The notes: generated by a model not told the origin, from the letters alone. DNA of 64,000 nucleotides from Axinella damicornis (GCA_963931865.1 OZ007508.1:7478956-7542955), one strand, 5' to 3'; counted from the first letter of the stretch, positions 10,197-20,975 are shown. Numbers and translations: made by a program.

Positions 10197-13087
10197 CCTC
10201 ACACCCTGACAGGCCAAACCCTAGAGAGTCTTGTACAAGCATCTCAGAACATGACCCATGCCAGCTCCCTCTCTCTGCTGATCCAGAGGACAATCGTGAA
10301 GCACACCACCCTGGAGAAGAACCTGGAAAAGGGACACTACTGTGACGTGTTTGTTGGCTGGTGGAGGAGGGAGAGAGTGATGGTGAAAATATACCCGTCA
10401 AAGTACGAGAACCTGTGGTTCCGGGAAACTGAGATACACCAGGTACTGATTACTAAGTGGGAGATTTGGCCTGCATACATGCACATTTAGAGTACAGCTT
10501 CATTCTTATTCCACTAAAATTAAATTCCAGCTTTCTGTTGCTATGACAACAACCCCTTGTACCCATGGTCACCTTGCAGATGGGTGTATAGTGTCTGAGG
10601 AGTATAGCAGAAAATGGTGTTTTGGTCGCAGTGTGGATTCTAAATTCTGTAGTGTTCACGAACCATGGAAACTAATAATTTCCTCGGGCAATTCATGTCG
10701 AGAGAGCTTTAGAGTACAGCAACTGACGTTTCAAAATAATGAAATGGAGTGAGGAGGTAGTCGGTCAAACATTAGCACTGACACTGAGCAGCTACTGAGC
10801 GTGGCATAGTGTGCGGTAGCAGTCTGTCTGACTCTGCCCACACACACTGTTTAACTACTCACTTGCAACTCTAGCCAGTCACATATATACAGACTACAGC
10901 CAACGAACTGAAAAACACTCAATTCCTCGTACATAGTTCTGTTACTGTGCTGCACACATACCTACAGTAAAACATCCGACCCCCCGAGATTGATACGATA
11001 TAATGGTCGATCCAGACTTCACTACAAAGGACGATTTTCAAGATCCCAAATAATTGGTTTCCCTGTAGACAAGTTCAATACATCTTGAACTTCCGAGAAC
11101 GGGACAACCTCTCTACAAACATAAGGGACTAAACACCTGAATTTATATTGTCCCCAACGTTTCCTCTATTGCGATTTCACTGTAGTTACTGTTGCTACAC
11201 TCCAAACCCTCTAATGTGTCAACAACAGGATTTAGGAGGTCTCGGGCTCTTACTGTAGCAGTATCCTCAGAATGTTACAGCCAAATCCCATAGTTTCAAT
11301 CCCATAGTTTCCAACTTGCTGTTGAACCTACATGTAGTGGGTGATTCACAATGGTGATGAGCTAAGGTCTATCTGGAATTTGAAATTAAAACTGTAAACT
11401 TCTCATCCCTCGCCTTCCCCATGATATCAATAGTTCCTGTCCCTTCCCTCCTCCCACCCACTCTCCCACCCACTCCTCCCCCCACTCCACCCCCACCCCC
11501 TCATCCCTCCCTCCTTCCCATCCCCTCCCTCCTTCCTCTACCTACTACTACCTCAGATCCCCCACATGAGACACGAAAATCTGCAAGGCTTCATCGCAGC
11601 TGACATTATCCAAAAGAGCTCTCAAATGCAGCACTACCTCATCACAGAGCACCAGGAGCATGGCGATCTTCACCGCTACCTCCAGACCACCGTCTTGGAC
11701 GTGTTCTCAATGGTCATGATGGCACACTCGGTTGCATGTGGACTTGCATACCTGCACGGAGAGGTGAATGACGAGTATGGTACAAAGCCTGCCATTGCAC
11801 ACAGGAGTGTGACTAGCAGAAGTGTTTACGTGAAGGACGATGGTGAGTTAGTGGGCGTGTGTGGGTGTGTATGTGTGTGTGTGTGTGTGTGTGCATGTTT
11901 TGGTGTTTGCGTATGTGTTGTGTGTGTGTGTGCATCTGCATGTGTGTACATGTGAAAGTATCTAGAACGTTCCTCTCACTTCCACTGCAGGTACCTGTTG
12001 TATAGCAGACCTCTCTCTGGCAGTGAAAGATGACAATAATCTCGCATCTGAGTTGCAGAGCCAGCCTTGGGGCTCCCCCAGATACCTTGCTCCAGAATTT
12101 CTAGTAGAAAGCAGTGGCAGCCAGTGTGATATGGATGGGCTCAGGAGAGGGGACATGTATTCATATGGACTGGTGCTATGGGAACTGGCTAGACGATGCG
12201 GGATTCACGGTAAGCTTGGGGAAGGGAAGAGAGTGGGTGGCCGAGAGGGGAATGAGAGGCATGGTTACAACAATACACATACACACCAACATGCATAGAT
12301 ACATACATTATACACAGTACATACATATGTACCACTCGATGGTGATACCAAACTGGTGGCCTGTATGGGAATTCTAAATCCTGTCCCTCCTCTCCCTTCC
12401 AACACACACACACACACACACAGGCATGGTTGAAGATGCAGAACTCCCGTACTCCGATGTCACCTGCAGTGACCCACCCAGCCTGGAGGAGATGAGGGAG
12501 ATCGTGTGCATCCAGCAGCACAGACCTCCGATTCCGGATCAGTGGAATAGGGATGAGGTATGAGTACTGACTGTACTGAGTGGTTTTGTTACATGCACAG
12601 CTACTCCACGAGATCCCCCGCTCACATGCACACACACATACACATACCTCTACTCTACCTCCTCCTCCCAACTCTCCCTCACATAACCTCCCACACACAT
12701 CTCTACTCCACCTCCCTCACACATCTCTACTCCACTTCCTCCCCACCACCTCCATCACACACATCTCTACTCCACCTCCCCTCCCACTCACTTTCTGTCC
12801 ACCTTGATATGTACGGACCTCCCTGTATGTCTTGCTCCTTTTCCTTCCATACCCTCACATATCCTATACCTCCCACACTCCCCCAAACACACACACCACC
12901 ATAGAGTATGCGGCTGATCCTGCGTATTACCACAGAGTGCTGGCACCAAAACAGCACTGTGCGACTAACAGCACTAAGAGTAAAGAAAACTCTAGAGAAG
13001 CTCGGCTCTTCCATCAAACCCGTTGTGGACAAAAACGGGAAAATGCTTAGCACGTATGTATTTGATAGAAATCAATTTCACTCCTGA
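5501..13087 (+). CDS. TGF-beta/activin type I receptor-like gene, predicted pseudokinase
   Basis: Transmembrane receptor of the TGF-beta type I class. Seven exons fit, with compatible phases at every junction: 5501-5601, 7159-7330, 8101-8439, 10213-10442, 11557-11842, 11991-12209, 12424-12557, then a terminal eighth block 12905-13087 ending in TGA. In order they encode a Cys-rich three-finger ectodomain closing with a CC-x4-CN motif, one TM helix, a juxtamembrane stretch ending in LLIQRTI, and a complete kinase fold. The kinase retains the beta3 lysine (VMVKIY), the alphaC glutamate (WFRETEIHQ), APE and the type-I-like ELPYSDV...DPPSLEEM block. The catalytic HRDLKSKN is HRSVTSRS here, DLG is DLS, the glycine loop is EKGHYCDV, and the TTSGSGSG box is absent. 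The fold is therefore clear but phosphotransfer is predicted lost. The signal-peptide exon was not found; the first exon begins in phase 1, so one exists upstream. Confidence 0.88.
5560..6065 (+). repeat. Decayed tandem copies of an exon end and its donor
   Basis: The last part of the first receptor exon plus the start of its intron (AGGAGCCTGCTACATTAGG followed by GTAAGC and a GGACCAAT...GAGGCC block) recurs in decayed form downstream. Later versions include CTGAAGCCTGAGGG, CTGGAGCCTGCTATG...AAGGTAACTA and CTGGAGCCGGCTAGACCAATGGAGGCC, each introduced by CTGA(C/T)TTCAT(A/G)G. About four units of irregular length are recognisable by eye. Confidence 0.6.
6333..6373 (+). repeat. Poly-C homopolymer
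   Basis: An uninterrupted C run of about 41 bases inside the first identified receptor intron. The opposite strand is poly-G, and length calls here are likely unreliable. Confidence 0.95.
7337..7475 (+). repeat. GT microsatellite
   Basis: Long interrupted (GT)n tract starting a few bases after the second ectodomain exon, with ACGTACGTGTATG and related variants inside. Confidence 0.95.
8101..8439 (+). CDS. Receptor gene: transmembrane exon
   Basis: The acceptor is CCTTAGAG and the donor is CACAAG before GTACGT. A Ser/Thr/Asn-rich stalk with several possible N-glycosylation sites precedes a hydrophobic helix (start LAAIITAVVCIVV). The helix is followed by a basic stop-transfer sequence (RGNRRVRRRAV) and a serine-rich juxtamembrane region. 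Phase 1 in and phase 1 out match the neighbouring exons. The exon agrees with the single-pass topology of TGF-beta receptors. Confidence 0.8.
8504..8947 (+). repeat. SINE-like 29-bp-minisatellite repeat (copy B, intronic)
   Basis: Same architecture as copy A: TAAGATTTTAACGTGTG head, GTGGGACGTTCGTGG, CCTCGAACT...ACATTGGGCATG segment, 29-bp units, CACAGAGAGCTGTTCGGCG, and tail AGCGAAGCTACGTACTTGTA. It lies in the intron between the TM and kinase exons, in sense orientation. Confidence 0.85.
9252..9326. repeat. 75-bp perfect palindrome with TAGCCTCGTTCC ends
   Basis: Two 37-base arms are exactly complementary around a single central T at 9,289. The arms contain TAGCCTCGTTCC / GGAACGAGGCTA, the terminal sequence of the foldback family found elsewhere in the window. 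This is the shortest member seen. It lies in the intron before the kinase exons. Confidence 0.85.
10051..10195 (+). repeat. CA microsatellite
   Basis: Interrupted (CA)n tract ending about 18 bases before the exon that starts at 10,213. The intervening bases are pyrimidine-rich, so the repeat may form part of the 3' splice-site context. Confidence 0.95.
10213..13087 (+). CDS. Receptor gene: GS-region and kinase-like exons
   Basis: Five exons (10213-10442, 11557-11842, 11991-12209, 12424-12557, 12905-13087) encode the juxtamembrane region and both kinase lobes. Similarity to type I receptor kinases is continuous: RHEN(L)xGFIAAD, PAIAHR, GTCCIADL, YLAPEFL, GLVLWELARRC, ELPYSD, RPPIPDQW, ECWHQNSTVRLTALRVKKTL. 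Changes fall on catalytic positions: HRD Asp to Ser, the catalytic-loop Lys to Thr and Asn to Ser, DLG Gly to Ser, and two glycines of the P-loop to Glu and Cys. The segment before LLIQRTI lacks the SGSGSG phosphorylation box, and the L45-equivalent loop (DIIQKSSQMQH) differs from known Smad-selecting types. The protein runs about 20 residues beyond the usual short type I tail. Confidence 0.87.
11850..11955 (+). repeat. GT microsatellite inside a short intron
   Basis: (GT)n fills most of the 148-bp intron 11843-11990 of the receptor gene, just after its donor. Confidence 0.9.
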
Positions 13088-13779
13088 TGTCAAATATCAA
13101 TTTCCAAACAGCATGACCGAAGTATTGCACTGTATATAACCTCACTGCTTTCTTTTTTCGACCGTTGTGTATTCACTCTGCAGTGTCAAATGTCAAATCG
13201 TGAGTAGTTTTAATCATCTGCTGGTTTCAGAATTTAATTGAATTTAGCTCTCCTCCCCCTTCTTCCTGTAATCAACACCATCAGTATTGCTGCAACTGTC
13301 TTGCTGAGTATGCTTTTTGAACTGGATGTATCACCCTTTATGGTGCATGCGTGTACATGTGAAACTGTATTGATGTATTTTTGTTCGGCACGAAAGAATT
13401 TTCCAACACGTCAATCAATAATTTCTCAAATGCATTGGCAACATGAGTAGCAACAGCTAATGTGAAACATGAGCCTCAGAGAAGTGATACAACAAAGATT
13501 GTATAGTTGATGTTTTAATTATATCTGGTAAGCTATTCCATGTGGGGATAATTATCACTATGGACACATGCAGTAATGGAAGTCACGTGGTATGTACAAA
13601 ATATTGTCAGGAGGAAAGTAAGAGTTGCATGCCAGTGATGTTGCTATGCAGGGTAGTTAGTTGCAGGTAATGACAATGGACTAATGCAACAAACGTTCAT
13701 AGTCTATAGATCCAATTTTTTACAAGTTATGCGAATTTTTGATCAGCTTCCATGTGCTTGTGTATACATTATACCTTTA
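13088..13779. other. 3' flank of receptor gene, nothing further seen
   Basis: No reading frame, RNA gene or repeat family recognised here. A short TTTTTTCGACC stretch and AT-rich sequence follow the stop codon. Confidence 0.4.
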
Positions 13780-14178
13780 CTTGTGCCATGTGTAAAACCG
13801 TCTGTACGCGGTATATTCCTAGGCTCTTTGATGTACGTATACGTGATAATGCATTGTATTTACACTTTGAAGGGGTCATGCAGTGTTATAGGTGAGTTTA
13901 TTGTGCATTCGTCGATAGCATCAATGTGTCTCTCTAGCTGCAGATCGGCATTGGGCTGATCAAAGGGCTTAAAGAGGAGAATGTTGTCAGCGTACATTGT
14001 TATTTGTGATCCATCTATTAGATCCAGAGAGGATCGAGACGTGATTTATATGTAGATCAGGAACAACAAGGGTCCCAAGACACTGCCCTGTGGGACCCCA
14101 GATAATACGCAAGTGGTCTCAGAGGAAGCACCCCACAACACTGTACTGTTGCCTGCTATTAATTTTAAGTAAGATGTT
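13780..14178 (-). mobile_element. Non-LTR retrotransposon reverse-transcriptase remnant
   Basis: On the minus strand the reading contains LSGVPQGSVLGPLLFLIYI, the classic RT block, then a stop codon where IND(L) is expected. It continues in frame to a YADD-box equivalent that reads MYADNILLFKP. Further on a frame change is needed to follow CKYNALSRIR. One stop, at least one frameshift and loss of the second catalytic aspartate make it a dead fragment. It lies about 0.7 kb past the receptor gene. Confidence 0.85.
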
Positions 14179-15590
14179 GCCATGCATAATTATTCAAGGC
14201 AAAGACTTGTACAGAAAAAAAAACAGGTCATGCAGTTAACAGAATAGCTAATAGCAGGCATTTAAAAGCATGCTGGAATAATAGTGGCAGTAATAGGCAG
14301 AGTCTGCAGTATGACATGCATGTTTGAATGCATGCAGAGAGAGTGTTCTCCTTCAATCACCAGCAAGATGCTTCTCTGGAAGACTATATTTCTATTTCTG
14401 TAACACAATGGTCAAAGAGTAGTTCTAAGAGATTACACATTTTTGTACACTGAACTGTAATTTTACATGTCATAATAGGTCACCTGATTCAGGCAAAAGT
14501 AAGCATAAGAGAATGGAATGATATAATGTCAAGGCCTAGTTCCCGAGCTGCGAATGCAAGCACCATAATGATTCCTGCTTTAGTTAGGCTATTCAATGCC
14601 AGCTGTACAGAAAGGGAATTATGCATCTGTAGTTACCACAATGATGTCTACACCTAATATTAACTATATCTCTTCTACATGCAGTAACGTGTACGTATGG
14701 AAGGTGGCGAAACATCTGTTATTTTCATCTACAGTTGTATGCGGGAGTGAGCATTGCCTGAACACGTACACATTTGTTACCATTAAATTTACTCTCTATA
14801 CATTTACTACATGTAACCATTTCACATTCATGCAGGAGAGGTGAGTGCATGCGCAAGTTTCTTCATGGAATTGTTGGAAGAAGAGGAGGTTACTTCAGAG
14901 TGTGATCAGTAGCTATTAGAACATAGGTCTCATGCTACACTATAGATAGATAAGATTTTATTCTTGTGACATGTGCAATATGCACTCAGCCGACACACAC
15001 GACTTACAAGTCACACAAATACATTAATTTTATAAAAGAAACATACTTCATTAAACCGATGCTATTTACAGTACGTGAAACGACTACAGTACTTAGTGAA
15101 CACCTCTGTTGATGAACATTATATATAATATTATGTTGAATTTCACATGGGGGAAAACATTAATATGAACAGTGTTGGCAGATATTAAAGACACATCCAT
15201 TGATGGTTCCAGTCAATTTAGACTTAGATGACCCATCACCCCCCCCCCCCCCCCCCCCCCCCCTCATGGAATGGAAGAACCCGGCCGGCCACTCAGTGAT
15301 GGGGCCAGGAGTAGAAAAATGGGGTGGTAATTCACATAGCAGTAATTGTTATCCTGCATGAAAACCATGCACTAATAATTATTACTAGCTTCTACAGTGT
15401 AACCTTTTCTGATGTACACCACTACCAGTTGAGAGAGTAGCTACCTCTTTAAGTGAGCCCCACTCCCTGGTACCCACTGGATGGAGCCACACCCATGCCC
15501 ACTTCATCACCCCCAGCTATTTTTAATTTGGCAGCGTTCACAAAGCATTTGGATAGCCTTCATAATTACATCAATCAGGGCTGTTCACTG
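14179..15590. other. Intergenic, with poly-C run
   Basis: Contains a C homopolymer at about 15,239-15,263 and a GATAGATAAGATTTTATTC motif near 14,945, reminiscent of a LINE 3' end. No gene is visible. Confidence 0.45.
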
Positions 15591-15596
15591 GGGTAA

Positions 15597-18114
15597 TTAA
15601 ACTTCCGCATAAACTGTTCTCAGGCCCCACCCAGCTTTCCAATACATAATCTGCTCTGTTGCAGCCGAGTAGTCAAAGTGTAACACCATTTTTGTTGTAC
15701 TATACCTGACCTTTTGCTGCCTGACTCTCTTTATCCAGTTCAGGGTGCCTGCATGGAGAGGGAGAGGAGGGAGAGGTTGGAAAAGCAGAGGGAGAGCTTG
15801 GAGAAGCAGAGGGAGAGCTTGGAGAAGCAGAGGGAGAGGAGAGCAAAGAGAGAGCAGTAGGCAGGAAGGGTGTGGGATCAAGGGATGATAGGAGGGGGGA
15901 GAGGACGTCGACAGAGGGAGGAAGGGACAGAGGGGGGGAGGGAGGGATGATAGGAGGTGGGAGGGAGGGAGGGAGGGAGGGATGATAGGAGGTGGGAGGA
16001 AGGGACGGAGGGAGGGAGGATAGGAGGGGGGAGGGAGGGAGGGAGGGTGGGAGTGAGGGAGGGAGGGAGGGAGGGAGGGAGGGAGGGAGGGAGGGAGGGA
16101 GGGAGGGAGGGAGGGAGGGAGGGAGGGAGGGAGGGGGAAAGGAAGAAAAGTCCACAACTGTACCCTGAATGCCTTGGGCATTATTCCCTACCCAGTTACC
16201 ACTATAATTATAGGGAAAGAATGCTTGAGAGCATTGGGCAATCGGGGATCAGCAGCCGAAAAGGCCAAAATCAGCTGCAAGGAGCAGCTCAGGCAGACGT
16301 GAGGTGAATTCAATCTGTTCCTACTGAAGAGATAACTGTCCTGTGCCGCCATGCACTAACATGAAGGGAGGTGAGATCACCACAGGGTGCCTGATGCTAC
16401 TTCAATAAGAACAACAGAGGTGACAGCTCCTGCTGGGTGATGCAATCGTGTCTTCATGCCTTACAGTCAACCAGACAGTCCAGGATACAGCAACGACACC
16501 ACAAACTTAAATGTCATTGCATGTATTTGTTGATCATGAACTTCTGTACCTCTAGCTGAGGGGTTAATTGATGACCTTTGACCTTGCCACCTGACGTAGG
16601 TGATGAGAAGGAAGTACAGGTAGCTGAGCGAGCAAAGCGAGCAAAAGCTACTTGTATTACTTGGGTCTTACCTCCTCAAGGCAGCCTCAATGATGTAATC
16701 TGTATGCACCGATGAATACAGTATTATGGGAAGAAAAACTGGACACTGAGGAAGTGCTTGTTTACCTCCTTGCAAGCACCCACCCCCAACTTCTAGATCT
16801 ACTTAGCACAAAGGCATAGGTGTAGAAGCTTTGAGGGGCTGACCCACTTGAGCCTTTTAACAATATTCATTTGCATGATGCATGTTGCATGTTGCATGTC
16901 ACCATAATTGAACCTTGAACTTAGAACTACAGCTATGAGATAACAGACAATGACAGAGCATAAGCTGTCACTTCGTTGTTGATTCTGAAGACCTCCTGTT
17001 CAAGTATGAAACTTCCCACACTCACCTCCTGAGCCAGCGCTGTTGGTTTGGCTCTCTCACCATCAGTGACTCTCGACCACACAAGTCCTCGTGTTTGTCA
17101 CTGCATATCAGCTCAGAATGAGCAGACTGTGTGCAGAGGTCAACCTTGGCCGTTCTCCTCTGGACTGTGTGTGTTGGTAGACAAACATGAACAGCAAATT
17201 ATACATTGCCCAATCAGAGGTCTGCATTCAGCATCCAAACAGAAACACAGACCGAGTCAATAGTCTCGGCTGAATGTGCTAAATCACCACAAATGTCACA
17301 TGTCTGTCACATGACATTAATTCATCCACCTCATCAGACTACAGTTCATAATCATGCAGCTCATGACAATCAGTGGACACACACTTCCCCATAGTGCTCA
17401 TACGATGACAAATCTGCCCTATATGACCGTGGGACCGGTCTGAATCGTGAGGATTGCATCCACAGTTCTCTGCTGACCTTTATTACGGACGGTATGTGGT
17501 CTGGAGTGGTGCATGCATATGGGTGGGTGCATGCCTTGTTACAGTCATGTGATTTTGTGGCAAACTTCAATACATTCATCGGAGACTAGAAACTACAATT
17601 ATTGGGGGCTGAACTTCCAGTTTGAATGCTAGCAGTGATGAAGGGAGGGGGTGTAGCTACACCCATGCAGTGAATAGCTTCTTGGCTGTGGAGGAAGTTC
17701 CTCCACAGCATCTGAAGAAGTGAGGCCAAATAACCCCACTATCTCAGGTCTAAGCTACACATCCATATTGAGACAATAAAATCACCAAGAAATCTACACT
17801 TGCTCTCAACTACGTACCTCCTCTTTGTGTATTACTGGCGGCCACAGTATGGAGTGCAGGCATAGGGAGCTCCTTGTAGAGCGATCTCCAGGAGGTCTGC
17901 TCTAACATTCTGTGTGCGCAAATGTGAGTATGTGTATGTATGAGTTTTGAGTGTGGGTGAGTGTATGTGTGTGTGTGTGGATGTGTGAGTGGGTGTGCAT
18001 ACGTACTTTGCATTTTTGGAAGATTTGATTTCTGCTTGTGGGTTCATGGCAAAAGCATGCTTCAGGTCAGCAGTGTGCGAAAAGCAGATCGACTTGATTT
18101 CAATCACTGATGAT
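15597..18114 (-). CDS. 3' part of an unidentified multi-exon gene
   Basis: Minus-strand exons with GT-AG borders fit at 18114-18007, 17909-17818, 17469 to about 17345-17400 (donor unclear), 17159-17026, 15748-15711 and 15655-15597 (stop TAA). Phases agree at each junction I can define: AA+A, G+AG, AG+G, G+AG. The protein reads through VIEIKSICFSHTADL, then SWRSLYKELPMPALH, a Cys/His-rich piece (NCGCNPHDSDRSHGHIG), a charged piece ending VREPNQQRWLR, and the terminus QIMYWKAGWGLRTVYAEV. I do not recognise the family. The Cys/His-rich part could bind zinc, but the motif is not a standard one I can name. The compatible phases and open frames are the main support. Confidence 0.55.
15955..16137 (+). 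repeat. GGGA tetranucleotide repeat
   Basis: Nearly pure (GGGA)n, G-rich on the plus strand, inside the intron between the 17026 and 15748 exons of the minus-strand gene. It makes a polypyrimidine tract on the transcribed sense strand. Confidence 0.95.
16205..16659 (+). repeat. SINE-like 29-bp-minisatellite repeat (copy I, degenerate)
   Basis: Contains GAGAGCATTGGGCAATCGGGGATCAGCAGCCGAA at its left and the typical tail AGCTGAGCGAGCAAAGCGAGC...AAGCTACTTGTATTA at its right. The middle is poorly conserved. Confidence 0.6.
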
Positions 18115-18678
18115 CTAAGTTCAGATGATTTCGAGGTATATTATGGACGTTATGTGGCAGTGGAGTGGTACGCTAAAACAGTATGTGGTTTAATGTATGG
18201 ATGGTAGGGCTGTGGGATAATCGTACTGAGATAAGATAACGGGCTATCGCGATAATGACACGTGCTAGCTTTAGAGTATAATTGGACCATCACATACCAG
18301 TGAAGCACTACTGCTACGTGTTCCATATTATGGACTGGCCATGTTGATTGTGGAAAGGACAGGCTAATGTTAGGTCACTTTTGCCACATGACCTGGGAAT
18401 GAGGATATAATCCAGCTGTTGCTTAGGAGCACTGGCCGCTAGGATTGGTCTTTTAGATAATTACCATACAGGCATATTGCCCAAGGTAGAACCCCAATCT
18501 TTGTTGCCACTGAGACTGAGTGTAGTGTTGACAAAGTGAATAGTGGATAATAAGACGCCGAGGGGTAAACTTAGGGACCCAATGGCCCATCATTCCCAGG
18601 GAAAACAACCTTGACAGTTAAAGATGCCAAGGCTGGCCAACAAACTTACAGCAATAAAAAGTCCTTGTATGCTGCTAC
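18115..18678. other. Intron or intergenic with TE-like end
   Basis: TAGGGCTGTGGGATAATCG at about 18,206 resembles the end of a short TIR element; a related end is seen near 26.65 kb. Nothing else was recognised. Confidence 0.35.
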
Positions 18679-18756
18679 CTGGACTTGCAACGTGGCCTGC
18701 TGCCAATTCTTGTGTTTGAGGCCGACTGTTGAACAGTGGTTTAACACAGGTGGCCT
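18679..18756 (-). CDS. Candidate internal exon (unidentified gene)
   Basis: A 78-nt minus-strand segment bounded by ACCGCAG and by CAG before GTAGCA is open over its full length in phase 0 (RPPVLNHCST...QQATLQVQ). It may belong to the gene ending at 15,597, but the join to the 18114 exon (which needs phase 2) is not explained, so an exon is missing or this one is false. Confidence 0.35.
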
Positions 18757-20045
18757 CTGCGGTGTGTGGGTGTAGCGTTGGTATGAGTGTAGCATTGGTA
18801 TGCCTGGCTGCACCATCTGCCCATGCAGCTGCAGAAAAACAAAAATTTGAACAGATGATCTCTGAAGCAGGGCCAATAATTAGAGGAGGACGGCCAAGGT
18901 TGACCTTTTCTAATCAGGTCTTATTAAAGTCGCGTGTAATCCGATAATATGGATTACGAAGTACAGTACTTTCATAGACAATATTTCGACAGTTTCCACC
19001 ATCGAGCCCCGATGCAATCACCTGGAATATCGACTCACAGGGAAGTGTAGGTATCTGTTGTCATTATAAAAGGCCGAGCCCTTCAAGATTCAGCTGCGGC
19101 ACGGCAAAAACGAATGGAAATAGTCACCCGGGGCTAGATGGTCCCCACACGCGCCGCAATGGCCCGCGAGACTCGAGTGGAGGTATCTCGTCGATTTGCA
19201 AAGTGCGTTCAACGATTGCCTGCTGGGAACACTCCATAGCAGCCCCAGAAACGGTCTTCTATTCATAGGGCTGTAATAACTTAACCATCCACTTGTCACA
19301 TGACAGAAAGTCAATAATTACTCGTGACGTAAGCGGTAGCCAACCTCCTCTGGATGGGTTCATATAATCAGACCCTCTCCCTGGTGGGTGGGGTTTCAGT
19401 ATGACAACAGGATGTGGGGTAGCAATACATTGGGTGCCACTTTGACAACCATAATTTATCATCATTACATCACTTATTCCAACATCATGCTGATCCTACA
19501 GTACGTATGCATCTTTAAATGAGATGCCAAGATTCGGAACGCTAGGTTTCTTTCGAAAATCAGAAGGGCATGTTCGAGAAGTGAAGGTTTCCTCTGAAGG
19601 AGCCAAAGGTTTCTTCTGAAGACGTGAATGGCTACTTCCAAAGAGCACCGGCTTTGTACGTACCTTACTGATCGTCTGGAGCTTTGTTTAGGCCTTCCTT
19701 AACTGTATTATAGGTGCATTTGTCGTGTAAATTTGGCACCGTGACAGAAGCGGTTCTGCAAGTACACGTCATTTTAAAGATGTGTACCATAGTTTGCCAG
19801 TCAGTCTCTAATTGTTACTGGCTGAGTTTCTATAGGTGGAGGAATGTTTTACTTCTGTGGCAAGTCACTCCCACCCAGTTTACCCAACTTCCATACCAGA
19901 GAATAAGCTGATTGCCAGCTCATTACTAAACAGTGAAAATCTTGGAGAATGGGACTAAGGGAAGTGAGTACATTCTTCACCATCCAATCCACCTCTGGTT
20001 TCCCTCTCCTACTCCTTCCCATCCCTTCTTCCCTCTCCCTCTTAC

Positions 20046-20126
20046 CTTTCAGACAGGGCTCAAAGCCCTCCCTCAGTTCATGCTCCATTCCAGGCTCAAC
20101 TTCTGACTCAGGTGACGCAGTATCTT
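20046..20126 (-). CDS. Candidate internal exon, acidic
   Basis: An 81-nt minus-strand segment between TCGCCGCAG and CTGAAAG before GTAAGA. It encodes a Glu-rich peptide (DTASPESEVEPGMEHEL... EGFEPCLK) and is open over its full length. The CTTTGAGCCCTGT block is shared with the segment at about 25.4 kb, which suggests related exons. Function unknown. Confidence 0.4.
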
Positions 20127-20556
20127 CTGCGGCGAGAAGAACGGGAGGGAGGGAGATAAATTCGAAAAGGCAATAGAGTGAAATTAAAACACACTATCTT
20201 AATTAGTTCATGCAATTCCCCCCTGGGTCAGTTAACTTCATTGATCCATAAGTAAACTGATAAACCTCACCAGGTCATGCAGTGATACGTAGTCATGTTG
20301 ACGAATTCATCCATTCAATGTTGTCCTGTACCAGGTCCCTGCCTGTGCTTCTCAAATGTCTCATCGATCTGTTCCTAGTGCTGCATCCATATCCAGTGTG
20401 GAGCTGTGCATGGTGAGGGAGGGGGTGCATACTCTCTCTATCAACGCACACACACACACATCCACACACATTCCACACTTAAAGGCAGAGCTGCATGTTA
20501 TAAGACAAAACAGTATATACAACAATAATTGGTTGTGAGAAACGGCAGGTGCAATT

Positions 20557-20805
20557 CTACCAGTAGAATTGCAGGCTACTGCTTCTGTTTGAACCACTGC
20601 AACTTGAAAGCTTCAGAAAAGACTGATCAAGCAGTTCTTGCATGGGCATCTTGGTCACGTACCTTACCACCACTCGGCTGGTATCTAAGCTGTTGTCTTC
20701 TGTGTTGTACCTGGAACGTGCCAAAGCTATCGCATGTGTGGCGATAACTACTGAAAACGAGTCCATGTACGTCACGATCATGTCCACCGTGCAGTTCACT
20801 GACAT
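20557..20805 (-). CDS. Candidate coding segment, unidentified
   Basis: An open minus-strand frame of 82 residues beginning MSVNCTVDMIVTYMDS and ending in TAG. Two internal GT sites (CCAG before GTACAA, GTGGTG before GTAAGG) could end exons earlier. It may be an upstream part of the 15.6-18.1 kb gene, but I cannot join it. Confidence 0.3.
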   Translation of the reverse strand: MSVNCTVDMIVTYMDSFSVVIATHAIALARSRYNTEDNSLDTSRVVVRYVTKMPMQELLDQSFLKLSSCSGSNRSSSLQFYW

Positions 20806-20975
20806 AGCAGGACTTCTCTAGCTTTCTTTACTGAGTTCAAAGGTCAACTACATGGTTTCGAAAACAGCTGGGCAGGCCTGGGGACAAGATTATTCTAGCC
20901 ACATTCCCTGGCTATAATGAGGTGTGATGGCCTGGAACAATGTTTGTATTATGACCAATCAGTGATACCAATACA

